Shown here: positions 26,845 to 34,860 of the stretch, piece after piece
Layout: each line of letters starts with the position of its first letter
Position numbering within the stretch: position 1 is the first letter of the stretch
Assembly: GCA_900469475.1 (NCBI GenBank)
Contig: UBXG01000005.1
Coordinates: 713,883 to 777,882 of the forward strand
Source: Hyphomicrobiales bacterium
GTDB lineage: Bacteria; Pseudomonadota; Alphaproteobacteria; Rhizobiales; Rhizobiaceae
Direction: 5' to 3'
DNA length: 64,000 nucleotides
Made by a program: the position numbers and the translations under genes
Notes under the pieces: generated by a model
Told to the model about the DNA's origin: nothing
The model's input: only the letters and a program-made list of their open reading frames with translations
Database searches by the model: none

Positions 26845-26936
26845 GCGCTTCACCGAAGCGCTCTACATCTTTGCTTTTACGCAGTTCCGGACGGAAAACC
26901 GCTACGCACTTTTCCTGGAGCTGCTTTGAGGACTGC
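26845..26936 (+). repeat. rhizobial intergenic repeat, copy B
   Basis: TAAAGCGCTTC-acc-GAAGCGCT hairpin followed by ATCTTTGCTTTTACGCAG, TTCCGGACGG, AAAACCGC and CACTTTT blocks, homologous to copy A at 18365. It runs from the pyrG stop into the 3' end of the convergent FtrA-type gene, supplying its last ~17 codons and stop. Confidence 0.7.
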
Positions 26937-27908
26937 AAATCGCTTGCGGTAGTCGCTAGGACTGACCGCAAGCCTCTCCCGAAAATGATGGCGCATGGTG
27001 GCGAGCGATCCAAATCCGCTTGCCACCGCCACATCGTCAAGCGAAATAGCCGTCTGTTTCTCCAGGAGATCGCGGGCGCGCCGCAGCCGCTCGCTGAGCA
27101 GCCATTCGCCCGGCGCCATGCCGGTGGTCGCCTCGAAACGGCGCTGAAAAGTCCGCACGCTCATGCCGGCCCGCGCTGCAAGCGTCGCAATGGGCTGATC
27201 TTCCTGCAGACGCTCTCGCATCCATTCTAGCAGGGGGCCTAAACGCGCGCCCTCGCGCTGCCTTAAAACCGGCGTCTCGATATATTGAGCCTGGCCGCCT
27301 TCGCGATGCGGGGGCACCACGAGACGGCGGGCGACGCTATTGGCGGCGTCAGGTCCGAAGTCCCGACGCACGACATGCAGGCAGAGATCGATCGCAGCGG
27401 CACTGCCGGCGGCCGTGAGCACCTTATCCTCATCGACATAGAGAACATCGGCATCCACGGATATATCCGGATAGCGCGCCGCGATGGACTCGACATAGCG
27501 CCAATGCGTCGTCGCCTTGCGGCCCGCGAGCAATCCGGCGGCGGCGAGGACCGCGACACCAGAGCAGAGAGACATGATGCGGACGCCGCGGCGGCTCGCC
27601 GCCTGGAGCTGGGCAATCAGCGGGGCAGGGACTGCCGTGCCTATACCACGCCAACCGGGCACGACGATCAGGTCAGCATCGGCAATGACCTCGAGGCCAT
27701 GATCGACCTGCACCGTCAGCCCACCCGCGGCGCGCAGTAGGCCTTCCTCGATCGCGCAGGCGGAAAAGCGATACCAATCCTCACCCATCTCCGGTCGCGG
27801 CAGGCCGAAAATTTCGTAGGCGACACCAAATTCGAAGGTGCAGAGCCCGTCATAGACGAGGGTGACGACATGTGGGCCGTGAAGATTGGGGTTATCTGAG
27901 TTTGGCAT
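26877..27908 (-). CDS. ftrA: GlxA/FtrA family AraC-type transcriptional regulator
   Basis: 343 aa from ATG 27908. N-terminal DJ-1/PfpI domain (about 8-180) with the nucleophile-elbow Cys in MSLCSGVAVLAAAG, followed by a C-terminal AraC double helix-turn-helix (about 225-325): SIATLAARAGMSVRTFQRRFEATTGMAP and ISLDDVAVASGFGSLATMRHHFRERL. FtrA-type regulators are activators; the adjacent divergent rhodanese-like gene (start 27995) is the likely target, an arrangement found in many rhizobia. The last 17 or so residues (from about KAAPGKV) are encoded by repeat copy B. Starts at 27929 or 27944 are possible; none has a strong RBS. The gene symbol is by resemblance only. Confidence 0.85.
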   Translation of the reverse strand: MPNSDNPNLHGPHVVTLVYDGLCTFEFGVAYEIFGLPRPEMGEDWYRFSACAIEEGLLRAAGGLTVQVDHGLEVIADADLIVVPGWRGIGTAVPAPLIAQLQAASRRGVRIMSLCSGVAVLAAAGLLAGRKATTHWRYVESIAARYPDISVDADVLYVDEDKVLTAAGSAAAIDLCLHVVRRDFGPDAANSVARRLVVPPHREGGQAQYIETPVLRQREGARLGPLLEWMRERLQEDQPIATLAARAGMSVRTFQRRFEATTGMAPGEWLLSERLRRARDLLEKQTAISLDDVAVASGFGSLATMRHHFRERLAVSPSDYRKRFAVLKAAPGKVRSGFPSGTA

Positions 27909-27994
27909 GATATTGACGTTATATGGCATTTCGGCCAATTTCAACCACGGGATCGCTCAGGCATGAATGCACCGAAACAAAGAAGGAGCGTTCC

Positions 27995-28387
27995 ATGTCG
28001 CTAGTCAGTGAAATCCCCACCGCAGATCCCAGTCTCGTCGCCGAGCACTATGCCAAGAGGCTTGGCTTCGAAACCGATTGCTCCGACGTCTACCAGTCCA
28101 TGACATCAGGCAATGTCGATTTCGTTCTGCTCGATGTCCGCGGTCCTGCAATGTACCAAGAGAAGCATATCCCGGCTGCGATCAACCTGCCGCATGGCAA
28201 GATGACCGCAAGGAAGATGGTGGAATGGCCTGACGATACCCTGTTCGTCGTCTATTGCGCCGGGCCGCATTGCAATGGCACCGACAAGGCGGCTTGGCGC
28301 CTGGGTACGCTCGGCAAGCGCGTGAAGGTCATGATCGGCGGCATGACCGGCTGGGCCGATGAGGGGTATCCGTTCGAGAAGGGCTGA
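27995..28387 (+). CDS. rhodanese-like sulfurtransferase domain protein
   Basis: 130 aa, single rhodanese domain. Active-site loop CAGPHCNGTDKAA (Cys about 86-91 region) lies in the expected place after a VVYC strand and before the GMTGWADEGYPFE ending that closes the fold. The N-terminal motif LLDVRGPAMYQEKHIPAAINLPHGKM is the CH2-A region. It probably transfers sulfane sulfur or binds a thiol reagent; cytoplasmic. The ATG at 27995 has a perfect AAGGAG with 6-nt spacing. It is divergent from ftrA, whose product probably regulates it. Confidence 0.92.
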   Translation: MSLVSEIPTADPSLVAEHYAKRLGFETDCSDVYQSMTSGNVDFVLLDVRGPAMYQEKHIPAAINLPHGKMTARKMVEWPDDTLFVVYCAGPHCNGTDKAAWRLGTLGKRVKVMIGGMTGWADEGYPFEKG

Positions 28388-28496
28388 ACGCGAGGGCAGA
28401 GCCGGCATATGCTGGGTCCGCCCATTTTTACGACACTGCGAAAAACTTCGGCATCTACGTCATTTGACTGTCGCGCCGCATTCGTTTCCATGACAC

Positions 28497-28512
28497 TATG
28501 CGAGTAAGCATA
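28497..28512 (+). promoter_or_regulatory. short inverted repeat upstream of nickel/cobalt permease
   Basis: TATGC-gagtaa-GCATA, with 5-bp arms and 6-nt spacer, ends 15 bp before the permease ATG. This is weak but sits where a metal-responsive repressor would act. No cobalamin riboswitch is seen in 28388-28526. Confidence 0.3.
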
Positions 28513-28526
28513 ATGGGAACAAAAGT

Positions 28527-29576
28527 ATGATTCTCAATCCATTTGATGATCGCGCGGAAAAACCGAGGGCGAAGATCGCCATTACCTTCGCGCTGCTGAT
28601 CGCTTTCAATATTGCCGCTTGGGCTTGGGCCTGGGTCGCTTTTGCAGACCGCCCGTCTTTGCTCGGCATTGCGCTTCTTGCCTATATGTTCGGCCTACGC
28701 CACGCTTTCGATGCCGATCACATCGCCGCCATCGACAATGTCGTACGCAAGCTCATTCAGGAAAAGAAGCAGCCCTATGCCGTCGGCTTTTTCTTCTCGC
28801 TCGGTCATTCCTCCATCGTGGTGATCGCCTCGATCCTGATTGCCGCGACGGCAGCTGCCATGCAGAGCCAGCTCGATTCCTTCCACGATATCGGCGGCGT
28901 CATCGGTACGACGGTTTCGGCTGTTTTTCTGCTGCTGATCGGTATGGCCAATCTCCTCGTCCTGAAGGGCGTGTGGTCGGCCTTCAGACGAGCGCAGAGG
29001 GGTGAGCGGATTGCAGAGGAAGATCTCGACACGCTGCTTGCCGGCGGCGGCTTGCTGGCGCGCATCTTCCGGCCCATGTTCAAGGTCGTAACCCGCTCTT
29101 GGCACATGTATCCCATCGGCTTCCTTTTCGGCCTCGGCTTCGATACTGCAACAGAGATCGGGCTTCTCGGCATTTCCGCCGCTCAAGCCGCGCAGGGCAT
29201 GTCCTTCTGGACCATACTCGTCTTTCCGGCTCTATTTACCGCCGGCATGTCGCTGATGGATACTCTCGACAGCACGCTGATGACGGGCGCCTATGGCTGG
29301 GCCTTCGTCAAGCCGGTGCGCAAGCTTTGGTACAATTTGACCATTACCGCGGCTTCGGTCGTCGTCGCCATCTTCATCGGCGGCATCGAGGCTTTGGGGC
29401 TCATCGCCGACAAACTCGGCCTCGAAGGAGGTTTCTGGAGCTTCGTGGGCGAACTCAACGACAATCTTGCCAATTTCGGCTTCGCCGTCGTCGGCATTTT
29501 CCTTTTGAGCTGGCTGGTTTCGACGGTGCTCTATAAAGCCGGAGGCTACGACAACTTGCAGATCAATCGCTCATGA
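28527..29576 (+). CDS. HoxN/HupN/NixA-type (NiCoT) nickel/cobalt transporter
   Basis: 349 aa, about eight transmembrane helices. The NiCoT signature is exact: RHAFDADHIAAIDN (about 56-69; RHA(V/F)DADHI supplies metal-binding His/Asp), then FFFSLGHSSIVV, and later FGLGFDTATEIGLLG and FTAGMSLMDTLDSTLMTGAYGWAF. It imports Ni2+ or Co2+ across the inner membrane for hydrogenase, urease or cobalamin synthesis; which metal cannot be read from the sequence. It is transcribed alone. The pI-positive N-terminus starts MILNPFDDRAEKPRAKI. Confidence 0.93.
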   Translation: MILNPFDDRAEKPRAKIAITFALLIAFNIAAWAWAWVAFADRPSLLGIALLAYMFGLRHAFDADHIAAIDNVVRKLIQEKKQPYAVGFFFSLGHSSIVVIASILIAATAAAMQSQLDSFHDIGGVIGTTVSAVFLLLIGMANLLVLKGVWSAFRRAQRGERIAEEDLDTLLAGGGLLARIFRPMFKVVTRSWHMYPIGFLFGLGFDTATEIGLLGISAAQAAQGMSFWTILVFPALFTAGMSLMDTLDSTLMTGAYGWAFVKPVRKLWYNLTITAASVVVAIFIGGIEALGLIADKLGLEGGFWSFVGELNDNLANFGFAVVGIFLLSWLVSTVLYKAGGYDNLQINRS

Positions 29577-29662
29577 CGCATCATTGCGCCCGGGGATCGA
29601 GCATGTTTTGACTGGACATCGTCGTCCGCGGCTCCAGTTATATGCGATGAGGGGCCACCACC

Positions 29663-30196
29663 ATGATCCATGCAAGCAGTATTCGCAGCCTAGGACTGAC
29701 GGCAGGCATCCTGTTCGTCATCGGCGCCGGCACAGCTTTTGCGCAAATTCTCACGAATTGCCCGCTGCAGCCGACCGTCAGCACCGAACGCCGGACTTTG
29801 AATTGCCAGCCTGGGCTTAGCATCACCGTCGAGCGCGGCGCGCATTTCCACCTTGCTGACCGAAATCGGGATGGCCGGGTGGACGCTATCGTGCTCGACA
29901 GCAAGGCGGCCTTGGTCGATGTGGATAGTAGCCGTGTTCAGGGTGGGTTCGAAGTGGTAACGCCGCAGGCGATCGCTGCCGTCCGCGGCACGCGATGGGC
30001 TGTTGACGCGCAACGTGGCAAGACATCCGTGCTCGTGTTGCGCGGCCGTGTTGCGGTTAACAAGGTATCGACCGGGCAAGGGGTGACGCTCGGGCAAGGG
30101 CAAGGTGTCGATGTAGATCGCACTCGCTCTGCCTTGCGTGTCAATCCGTGGGGACAGCCGCGCATAAACGCCTTGATGGCACGCCTCGGCCAGTGA
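29663..30196 (+). CDS. FecR-domain periplasmic protein
   Basis: 177 aa. A signal peptide (about 1-28, ending GTAFA) precedes a FecR/DUF4880-type periplasmic beta-domain with VVTPQAIAAVRGTRWAVDAQRGKTSVLVLRGRVAVNKVSTGQGVTLGQGQGVDV (about 94-147). In rhizobia, genes for such stand-alone FecR domains often sit just before CHASE2-cyclase genes; the FecR domain is a good candidate to signal to the cyclase's extracytoplasmic CHASE2. The next gene (cyclase) starts 12 bp after its stop, so the two are an operon. Confidence 0.88.
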   Translation: MIHASSIRSLGLTAGILFVIGAGTAFAQILTNCPLQPTVSTERRTLNCQPGLSITVERGAHFHLADRNRDGRVDAIVLDSKAALVDVDSSRVQGGFEVVTPQAIAAVRGTRWAVDAQRGKTSVLVLRGRVAVNKVSTGQGVTLGQGQGVDVDRTRSALRVNPWGQPRINALMARLGQ

Positions 30197-30208
30197 GATC
30201 CCGACGCC

Positions 30209-32068
30209 ATGCGCAGACCATCGCTGCAAACGTTGATTGCGCTTCTCTTGACTGCAGCCTGGAGCCTGGGTCTTGGCATTGCGCATCTGCGCGGTGACAT
30301 TCCCTTCATCGACGGCGCGGAAGCAACACTTACAAATCTCCGCAATACGCTCGGCGGCCACAGCCAACCGCCCGATCTCGTCACGATCGTCGCCATCGAT
30401 GATGAGACCTCGCGAGTGGCGGGGCGCTATCCCTTGCCGCGCGCCACGCTTGCCAGGATCGTCGACGCCATCTCCGCCCTGGGACCCAAAGCCATCGCCC
30501 TCGACGTGCTTCTGGTCGATCCCGGTGACGAAGCCGGCGATGCGGCATTGGAGCAATCACTCAAGCGGACCAAGGTCGTGCTGGCCGCAGCCGGTATTTT
30601 TCCCGAAAGCCGCCAGCGCGTTGTCGACAACAGCAACGAACCTCTCGCCCGCGTGCCCAGCGCGCTGCAATTCCTCGAACCGCAGCAGCGGTTCGCCGAT
30701 GCCGCAAGCTATGGCATCGTCAATCTGCAGACCGACAAGGCGGGCACGCCGCGTTTCGTTCCGATGCTGTTTCGGAGCGGCGAACGGATCGAGCCATCCT
30801 TTTCGCTACGCGCCGTTTCCGCCGCAAGCGGCGAGCAGACGACTGTTCTTTCCGACCATATCAAGATCGGCGACCGCTCCATCCATACCGACACCGGCTA
30901 TCTCATGCCGCTCTCGTTCTACGGTCCGCGTGGAACGATCCGCACCGTCAGCGCCAGCGCGGCGCTGAGCGGCCAGTTGCCGGAAGCCGCGATCAGGGAC
31001 CATGTCGTCGTTATCGGCGCGACCGTTACAGGAGGAGGAGATGTCTTTCCGACGCCGTTCGATCCCGTTCTGCCCGGTGTCGAGGTGATCTCCACTTCCA
31101 TTACGCATCTGATCTCAGGAGATGGCCTGGTACGCGACCGCAACGTTCGTTTCATCGACCTCTATTTCGCCGTCGGGCTGCCGATTGCTGTTGTCAGCCT
31201 TCTTTCATGGCGACGCAGCACCATAGGTCTGATCATGGTGCTGGGTGTCGTCCTTCTTTGGTTTGCCATCAACGTCAGCGCCTTCAAGCACGGAATTTGG
31301 CTAAGCGCCGCCCTTCCGATTGCGGCAACTGTCCCGCCGGCGCTGCTGTTTGGCGCGATCCAGCTTTGGCTCGACCGCAGACGCGCCACCCGCTTCGCCG
31401 AACAAAGCCAGCTGTTGCAGCGCATCCAGGCGCCTGGTCTGGCCGAGCATCTTGCGCGCGATCCCGGCCTTCTCGCAGAGCCGGTACACCAGGTGGCGGC
31501 CGTCGTCTTCATCGATATCAATGGCTTCACCGGTCTTAGCGAATCGATCGGCCCGACCGCCGTGCGTGAACTGCTGAACGGCTTCTACAATCTCGTCGAC
31601 GAAGAAGTGACTGCATCCGGCGGTGCCATTACCAGTTTCATGGGTGACGGCGCCATGATCCTTTTCGGCCTGCCGCATCCAAAGCCTACCGATCCTGCCA
31701 ATGCAGCGCATTGTTGCATTCGCCTGGCTCACCGGATGAGAGATTGGCTCTCGGCATTGCCGCAGGGAATAACTTCGCGAATCGGTTTCAAAATCGGCGC
31801 TCATTTCGGCACCATCGTCGCCTCCAGGCTCGGCGGGGGCGATCGTCAACAGATCACTGCGACAGGTGATACGGTCAACGTTGCCAGTCGCTTGATGGAG
31901 GTTGCCGTAGGTCACCATGCGGAGGCTGCCATCAGCGCCGACCTCTTGCTTGCGGCGGGTCGCGACAGCACCCCCTTCAAAGAGGGGCACCTTAACGGCC
32001 CGATCGAAACAAGCCTGCGTGGCCGCGCCGGTTCTTTGACCATATGGCTTTGGCGCGATCGGCCGTGA
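30209..32068 (+). CDS. CHASE2-domain class III nucleotidyl cyclase
   Basis: 619 aa. N-terminal TM (about 5-30), large extracytoplasmic CHASE2 domain (about 40-310), three TMs (about 318-385), then a C-terminal cytoplasmic class III cyclase catalytic domain (about 425-585). Metal Asps are in FIDINGFTG (about 433) and MGDGAMILFG (about 475). The adenine-selecting Lys position before FMGD reads Ser (ITSFMGD), and the second specificity site is Thr in ITATGDTVNVASRL, so substrate selectivity (ATP or GTP) is not clear from sequence. The transition-state Asn/Arg of VNVASRL are present. It is co-transcribed with the FecR gene. Confidence 0.9.
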   Translation: MRRPSLQTLIALLLTAAWSLGLGIAHLRGDIPFIDGAEATLTNLRNTLGGHSQPPDLVTIVAIDDETSRVAGRYPLPRATLARIVDAISALGPKAIALDVLLVDPGDEAGDAALEQSLKRTKVVLAAAGIFPESRQRVVDNSNEPLARVPSALQFLEPQQRFADAASYGIVNLQTDKAGTPRFVPMLFRSGERIEPSFSLRAVSAASGEQTTVLSDHIKIGDRSIHTDTGYLMPLSFYGPRGTIRTVSASAALSGQLPEAAIRDHVVVIGATVTGGGDVFPTPFDPVLPGVEVISTSITHLISGDGLVRDRNVRFIDLYFAVGLPIAVVSLLSWRRSTIGLIMVLGVVLLWFAINVSAFKHGIWLSAALPIAATVPPALLFGAIQLWLDRRRATRFAEQSQLLQRIQAPGLAEHLARDPGLLAEPVHQVAAVVFIDINGFTGLSESIGPTAVRELLNGFYNLVDEEVTASGGAITSFMGDGAMILFGLPHPKPTDPANAAHCCIRLAHRMRDWLSALPQGITSRIGFKIGAHFGTIVASRLGGGDRQQITATGDTVNVASRLMEVAVGHHAEAAISADLLLAAGRDSTPFKEGHLNGPIETSLRGRAGSLTIWLWRDRP

Positions 32069-32094
32069 CCCGAGAGATCTCAGCGCGTCGGGTC

Positions 32095-32694
32095 TTATGC
32101 GTACCACATGGGAGCGATTGAAATCACGAGGAGACAAGCGAGAGAAATGTTGAGTGCTCGCCATTGCCAGGCCGTTTTCAAGAGGTGTCCGAGCATTTGC
32201 CCCAGAGCGCACCAAACCGCCAAAGAGAAAGCGGCGATAAGGCAGAAGGTCACGCCAAGTAGGAATGCAAGTCTGGCCGGACTATCCGCCAGCGCGGCAA
32301 AGGAGGCGGCGGCGGCCATCGTCATCGCCCAGCCCTTGGGATTGTGCCAGAGCATCCAGACGCCGGCAAGGAAGCCTGTCGGCCTTACCATCTGCCCGGC
32401 CTCGCGCGGCTGGCCGCTTCTGCCGATTCGAATGGCGAGCCAGATCAAATAGAGCGAGCCCAGCGTCTTCATGGCGACCTGCAGCATTGGCAGTGCCATC
32501 AAAACGCCGCCCAGCCCGGCTGCCGCCGCTCCGGCCATGGAACCCAACCCGAAGGCAAAGCCGCCCATGACAGGTATCGAGCGGCGAAAGCCGAAGTGCG
32601 CGCCGGATGCTGTCGCGAGCGTGGTCGCACCGCCAGGCGTTATGGTGGAAACCAATGCGAAGAGTATCAGCGGCAGCAAGGGTTCGATCGTCAT
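32095..32694 (-). CDS. LysE family translocator
   Basis: 199 aa, about six transmembrane helices, LysE/RhtB superfamily amino-acid exporter. Family marks: FALVSTITPGGATTLATASGAHFGFRRSIPVMGGFAFG (about 10-45; TPGP-like, here TPGGA) and the later FLAGVWMLWHNPKGWAMTMA block (NPK). The start ATG 32694 (MTIEPLLP) has AAAGG with 6-nt spacing, so the longer frame to 32778 is not used. It is divergent from the LysR regulator gene (start 32792) and probably controlled by it, the usual LysE/LysG-type layout. Substrate unknown. Confidence 0.9.
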   Translation of the reverse strand: MTIEPLLPLILFALVSTITPGGATTLATASGAHFGFRRSIPVMGGFAFGLGSMAGAAAAGLGGVLMALPMLQVAMKTLGSLYLIWLAIRIGRSGQPREAGQMVRPTGFLAGVWMLWHNPKGWAMTMAAAASFAALADSPARLAFLLGVTFCLIAAFSLAVWCALGQMLGHLLKTAWQWRALNISLACLLVISIAPMWYA

Positions 32695-32791
32695 ATCCAG
32701 CCTTTCTCTAATTGAAAAAGGCATAGGTGCCGCTCCAGCATCATGAAATCGAATATTGAAGGATCGATGCATTAGCAATTATAATGCCTGC

Positions 32792-33664
32792 ATGATCCGA
32801 AACTTTGATATTGCCCTCATCAGAACCTTCGCCACGGTTGCCGACCAGGGGAGCATGACAATTGCAGCTAATATGCTGCATATGACGCAAGGCGCCGTCA
32901 GCCAACAGATCAAGCGGTTGGAGGACATGCTCTGCTGCGCCCTGTTCGAGCGTGATAGGCGTGGATTGCGGTTGACGGAAGCGGGCGAACGGCTGCGCGG
33001 CAATGCCCGTCGCCTATTGACGTTGAATGACGAGATCTGGGACGACATGACGGAAAGCACGGTTCGCGGCGGCGTCCGGCTCGGCGTTCCCTATGATCTT
33101 GTCGGAGCAACGCTGGCGCCTGTGCTGAAATCCTATGCCGAGCGCCATCCGCAGGTGGAGATTTCGCTGGTTTGCGCATCATCACCGGAACTGCTGGAAG
33201 AGCTGGGGAAGGGAACCATCGACCTCTGCGTGGCTGAGGAACCATACGGCACGTCGCAGGGGGAATGCCTTGCTGTGGAGCGGCTCGTCTGGGTCGGAGC
33301 GAAGGCCGGCAACGCCCATCGCAAGGTGCCGCTGCCGATCTCGATGGTCGCCGATACCTGTGCCTTCCGATCATCCGTCTTTGCGGCGCTCAGCAAGGAT
33401 GGTCTGCGCTGGCGGACGGTCTTTGAGAACGGCAATATCGAGGCGACCACGGCGACCGTGCGTACAGACCTGGCCGTCACCGCTTGGCTCGCTTCGACCG
33501 TTCCGGCTGATCTCGATATTCTCACCGTCGAGCAGGGCCTGCCCGAACTACCAGTCTTTTCGATCAATCTGCATTTGCCGAAAAGTGCGACGCCGCAGGC
33601 GCTGGAGCTTGCCCGCCATATCCGCGAGGGCATGATGCGGCCGCGCCAATCCGCGGCCGCCTAA
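32792..33664 (+). CDS. LysR family transcriptional regulator (exporter-linked)
   Basis: 290 aa. N-terminal winged HTH (about 5-62): DIALIRTFATVADQGSMTIAANMLHMTQGAVSQQIKRLEDMLCCALFERDRRGLRLTEAGERL. Then the periplasmic-binding-fold effector domain (about 90-290). It is divergent from the LysE gene, whose start is 98 bp away, and probably activates it in response to the exported solute. ATG 32792 is used; the open frame from 32756 has no conserved residues. No strong RBS is seen, so the message could have a very short leader. Confidence 0.9.
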   Translation: MIRNFDIALIRTFATVADQGSMTIAANMLHMTQGAVSQQIKRLEDMLCCALFERDRRGLRLTEAGERLRGNARRLLTLNDEIWDDMTESTVRGGVRLGVPYDLVGATLAPVLKSYAERHPQVEISLVCASSPELLEELGKGTIDLCVAEEPYGTSQGECLAVERLVWVGAKAGNAHRKVPLPISMVADTCAFRSSVFAALSKDGLRWRTVFENGNIEATTATVRTDLAVTAWLASTVPADLDILTVEQGLPELPVFSINLHLPKSATPQALELARHIREGMMRPRQSAAA

Positions 33665-33687
33665 GTGCCGTCTTCCGATAGACTGGC

Positions 33688-34776
33688 TTATGCCGCCTTC
33701 GGCAGCGGACCGACATAGCGCGATTGCGGGCGGATCAGGCGTCCGTCAAGCGTCTGCTCGCGGGCGTGGGCGATCCAGCCAACCGTGCGGCCGATCGCGA
33801 AGACTCCGGTGAAGGAACTCCGCGGAAAGCCGAGGGCATCGAGCAGCAGGGCGGTGTAATATTCGACATTGACGTCCAAGGGCCGATCCGGCTTGCGCTC
33901 TTTCAACAGCGCCAGTGCTGCCGTCTCGATCGCTTCCGCCAAGGCGATACGTCCAGCATCTGCCTGGCCGCTGGCAAATATCGGTTTCAACGCTGTCTTC
34001 AGGGCATCGGCGCGCGGGTCACGCACGCGGTAGATGCGATGGCCGAAGCCCATCAGCCGCTCGCCACGATCGAGCGCGTCAGACAACCATGTACGTGCAT
34101 TTTCGGGCTTTCCGACACCATCAAACATATCGAGAACCGGGCCGGGGGCGCCGCCGTGCAGCGGTCCCTTGAGGGCGCTGATTGCTGCAAGCACCGAGGA
34201 GGTCAGGCCGGCATGGGTCGAGGCAATGACCCGGGAGGCGAAGGTCGACGCATTCAAGCCGTGATCGGAAATCGTCACCAAATAGGCATCGAGTCCCGCC
34301 GTTTGCTCGGCGGTTGGTAACCGGCCCGTTAGCATGTGCAGGATATCACCGGATTGGGACAAGGATGCATCCGGCTTGATCGGCGCTTGCCCCTTCTGCA
34401 ATCGCAAGATGGCCGGCAGGAAAACGGCCGGGGCCGCCATCAGGCGGATCGCCGTTGCAAAATCTTCGCCGTCGGCAACGCGTGCCAGCAAGGCGCGCAC
34501 GGCGTCCACCGGCGGCAGTGGGAGCAGAGCGGCATCGGCGGCCTCAACATGCGGGAAAAGCGCAACGCGAGCCGCGCCGAGTTGAGTTCGGATGGAAGCT
34601 GCATCGATATGTTCGTCAAACAGGCCGTCCAACAGCAGGGCCGCAACATCCTCGAAGCGGCTGGTCGTCACCAGATCATCGAGCGACACGCCGCGGATAA
34701 TCAGGCGACCGGCAGCGCCGTCGACGTCGGACAGCTTGGTTTCTGCGGCAATGACATCTTCAAGACCACTTTTCAT
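33688..34776 (-). CDS. citrate synthase / 2-methylcitrate synthase family protein (paralogue 1)
   Basis: 362 aa, closer in size to small (type I) citrate synthases. Catalytic His in GPLHGGAP (about 208) and FGHRIYRVRDPRADAL (about 245) are present. The third catalytic residue, normally the Asp of NVDFYS, reads Glu here (NVEYYTALLL). CoA-binding and C-terminal FAIGRTVGWIAHAREQTLDGRLIRPQSRYVGP match the family. It may still condense oxaloacetate or another 2-keto acid with acyl-CoA at reduced rate, or have another substrate. It is divergent from paralogue 2 (34861), separated by three palindromes. It is not the main gltA, which is longer and elsewhere. Confidence 0.85.
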   Translation of the reverse strand: MKSGLEDVIAAETKLSDVDGAAGRLIIRGVSLDDLVTTSRFEDVAALLLDGLFDEHIDAASIRTQLGAARVALFPHVEAADAALLPLPPVDAVRALLARVADGEDFATAIRLMAAPAVFLPAILRLQKGQAPIKPDASLSQSGDILHMLTGRLPTAEQTAGLDAYLVTISDHGLNASTFASRVIASTHAGLTSSVLAAISALKGPLHGGAPGPVLDMFDGVGKPENARTWLSDALDRGERLMGFGHRIYRVRDPRADALKTALKPIFASGQADAGRIALAEAIETAALALLKERKPDRPLDVNVEYYTALLLDALGFPRSSFTGVFAIGRTVGWIAHAREQTLDGRLIRPQSRYVGPLPKAA

Positions 34777-34794
34777 TACGGTTCTCCTTTGACT

Positions 34795-34850
34795 ATCCGA
34801 TTAGATCGGATCTATTCCTATTGACGTCAATCTTGATGCAATTGATCAAT
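34795..34850. promoter_or_regulatory. three palindromes between divergent citrate-synthase paralogues
   Basis: ATCCGAT-TAG-ATCGGAT (34795-34811), TTGACGTCAA (34821-34830) and ATTGATCAAT (34841-34850), all exact, in an 84-bp shared promoter region. They would suit operators of a dimeric HTH protein; the right-hand paralogue itself carries an N-terminal HTH. Confidence 0.55.
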
Positions 34851-34860
34851 ATGAGGACCG

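Noticed and set aside
32067..32094. GACCCGA...TCGGGTC hairpin at the cyclase stop codon.
   Set aside because: It overlaps the stop and is followed by TTATG only, so it is too weak to call a terminator.
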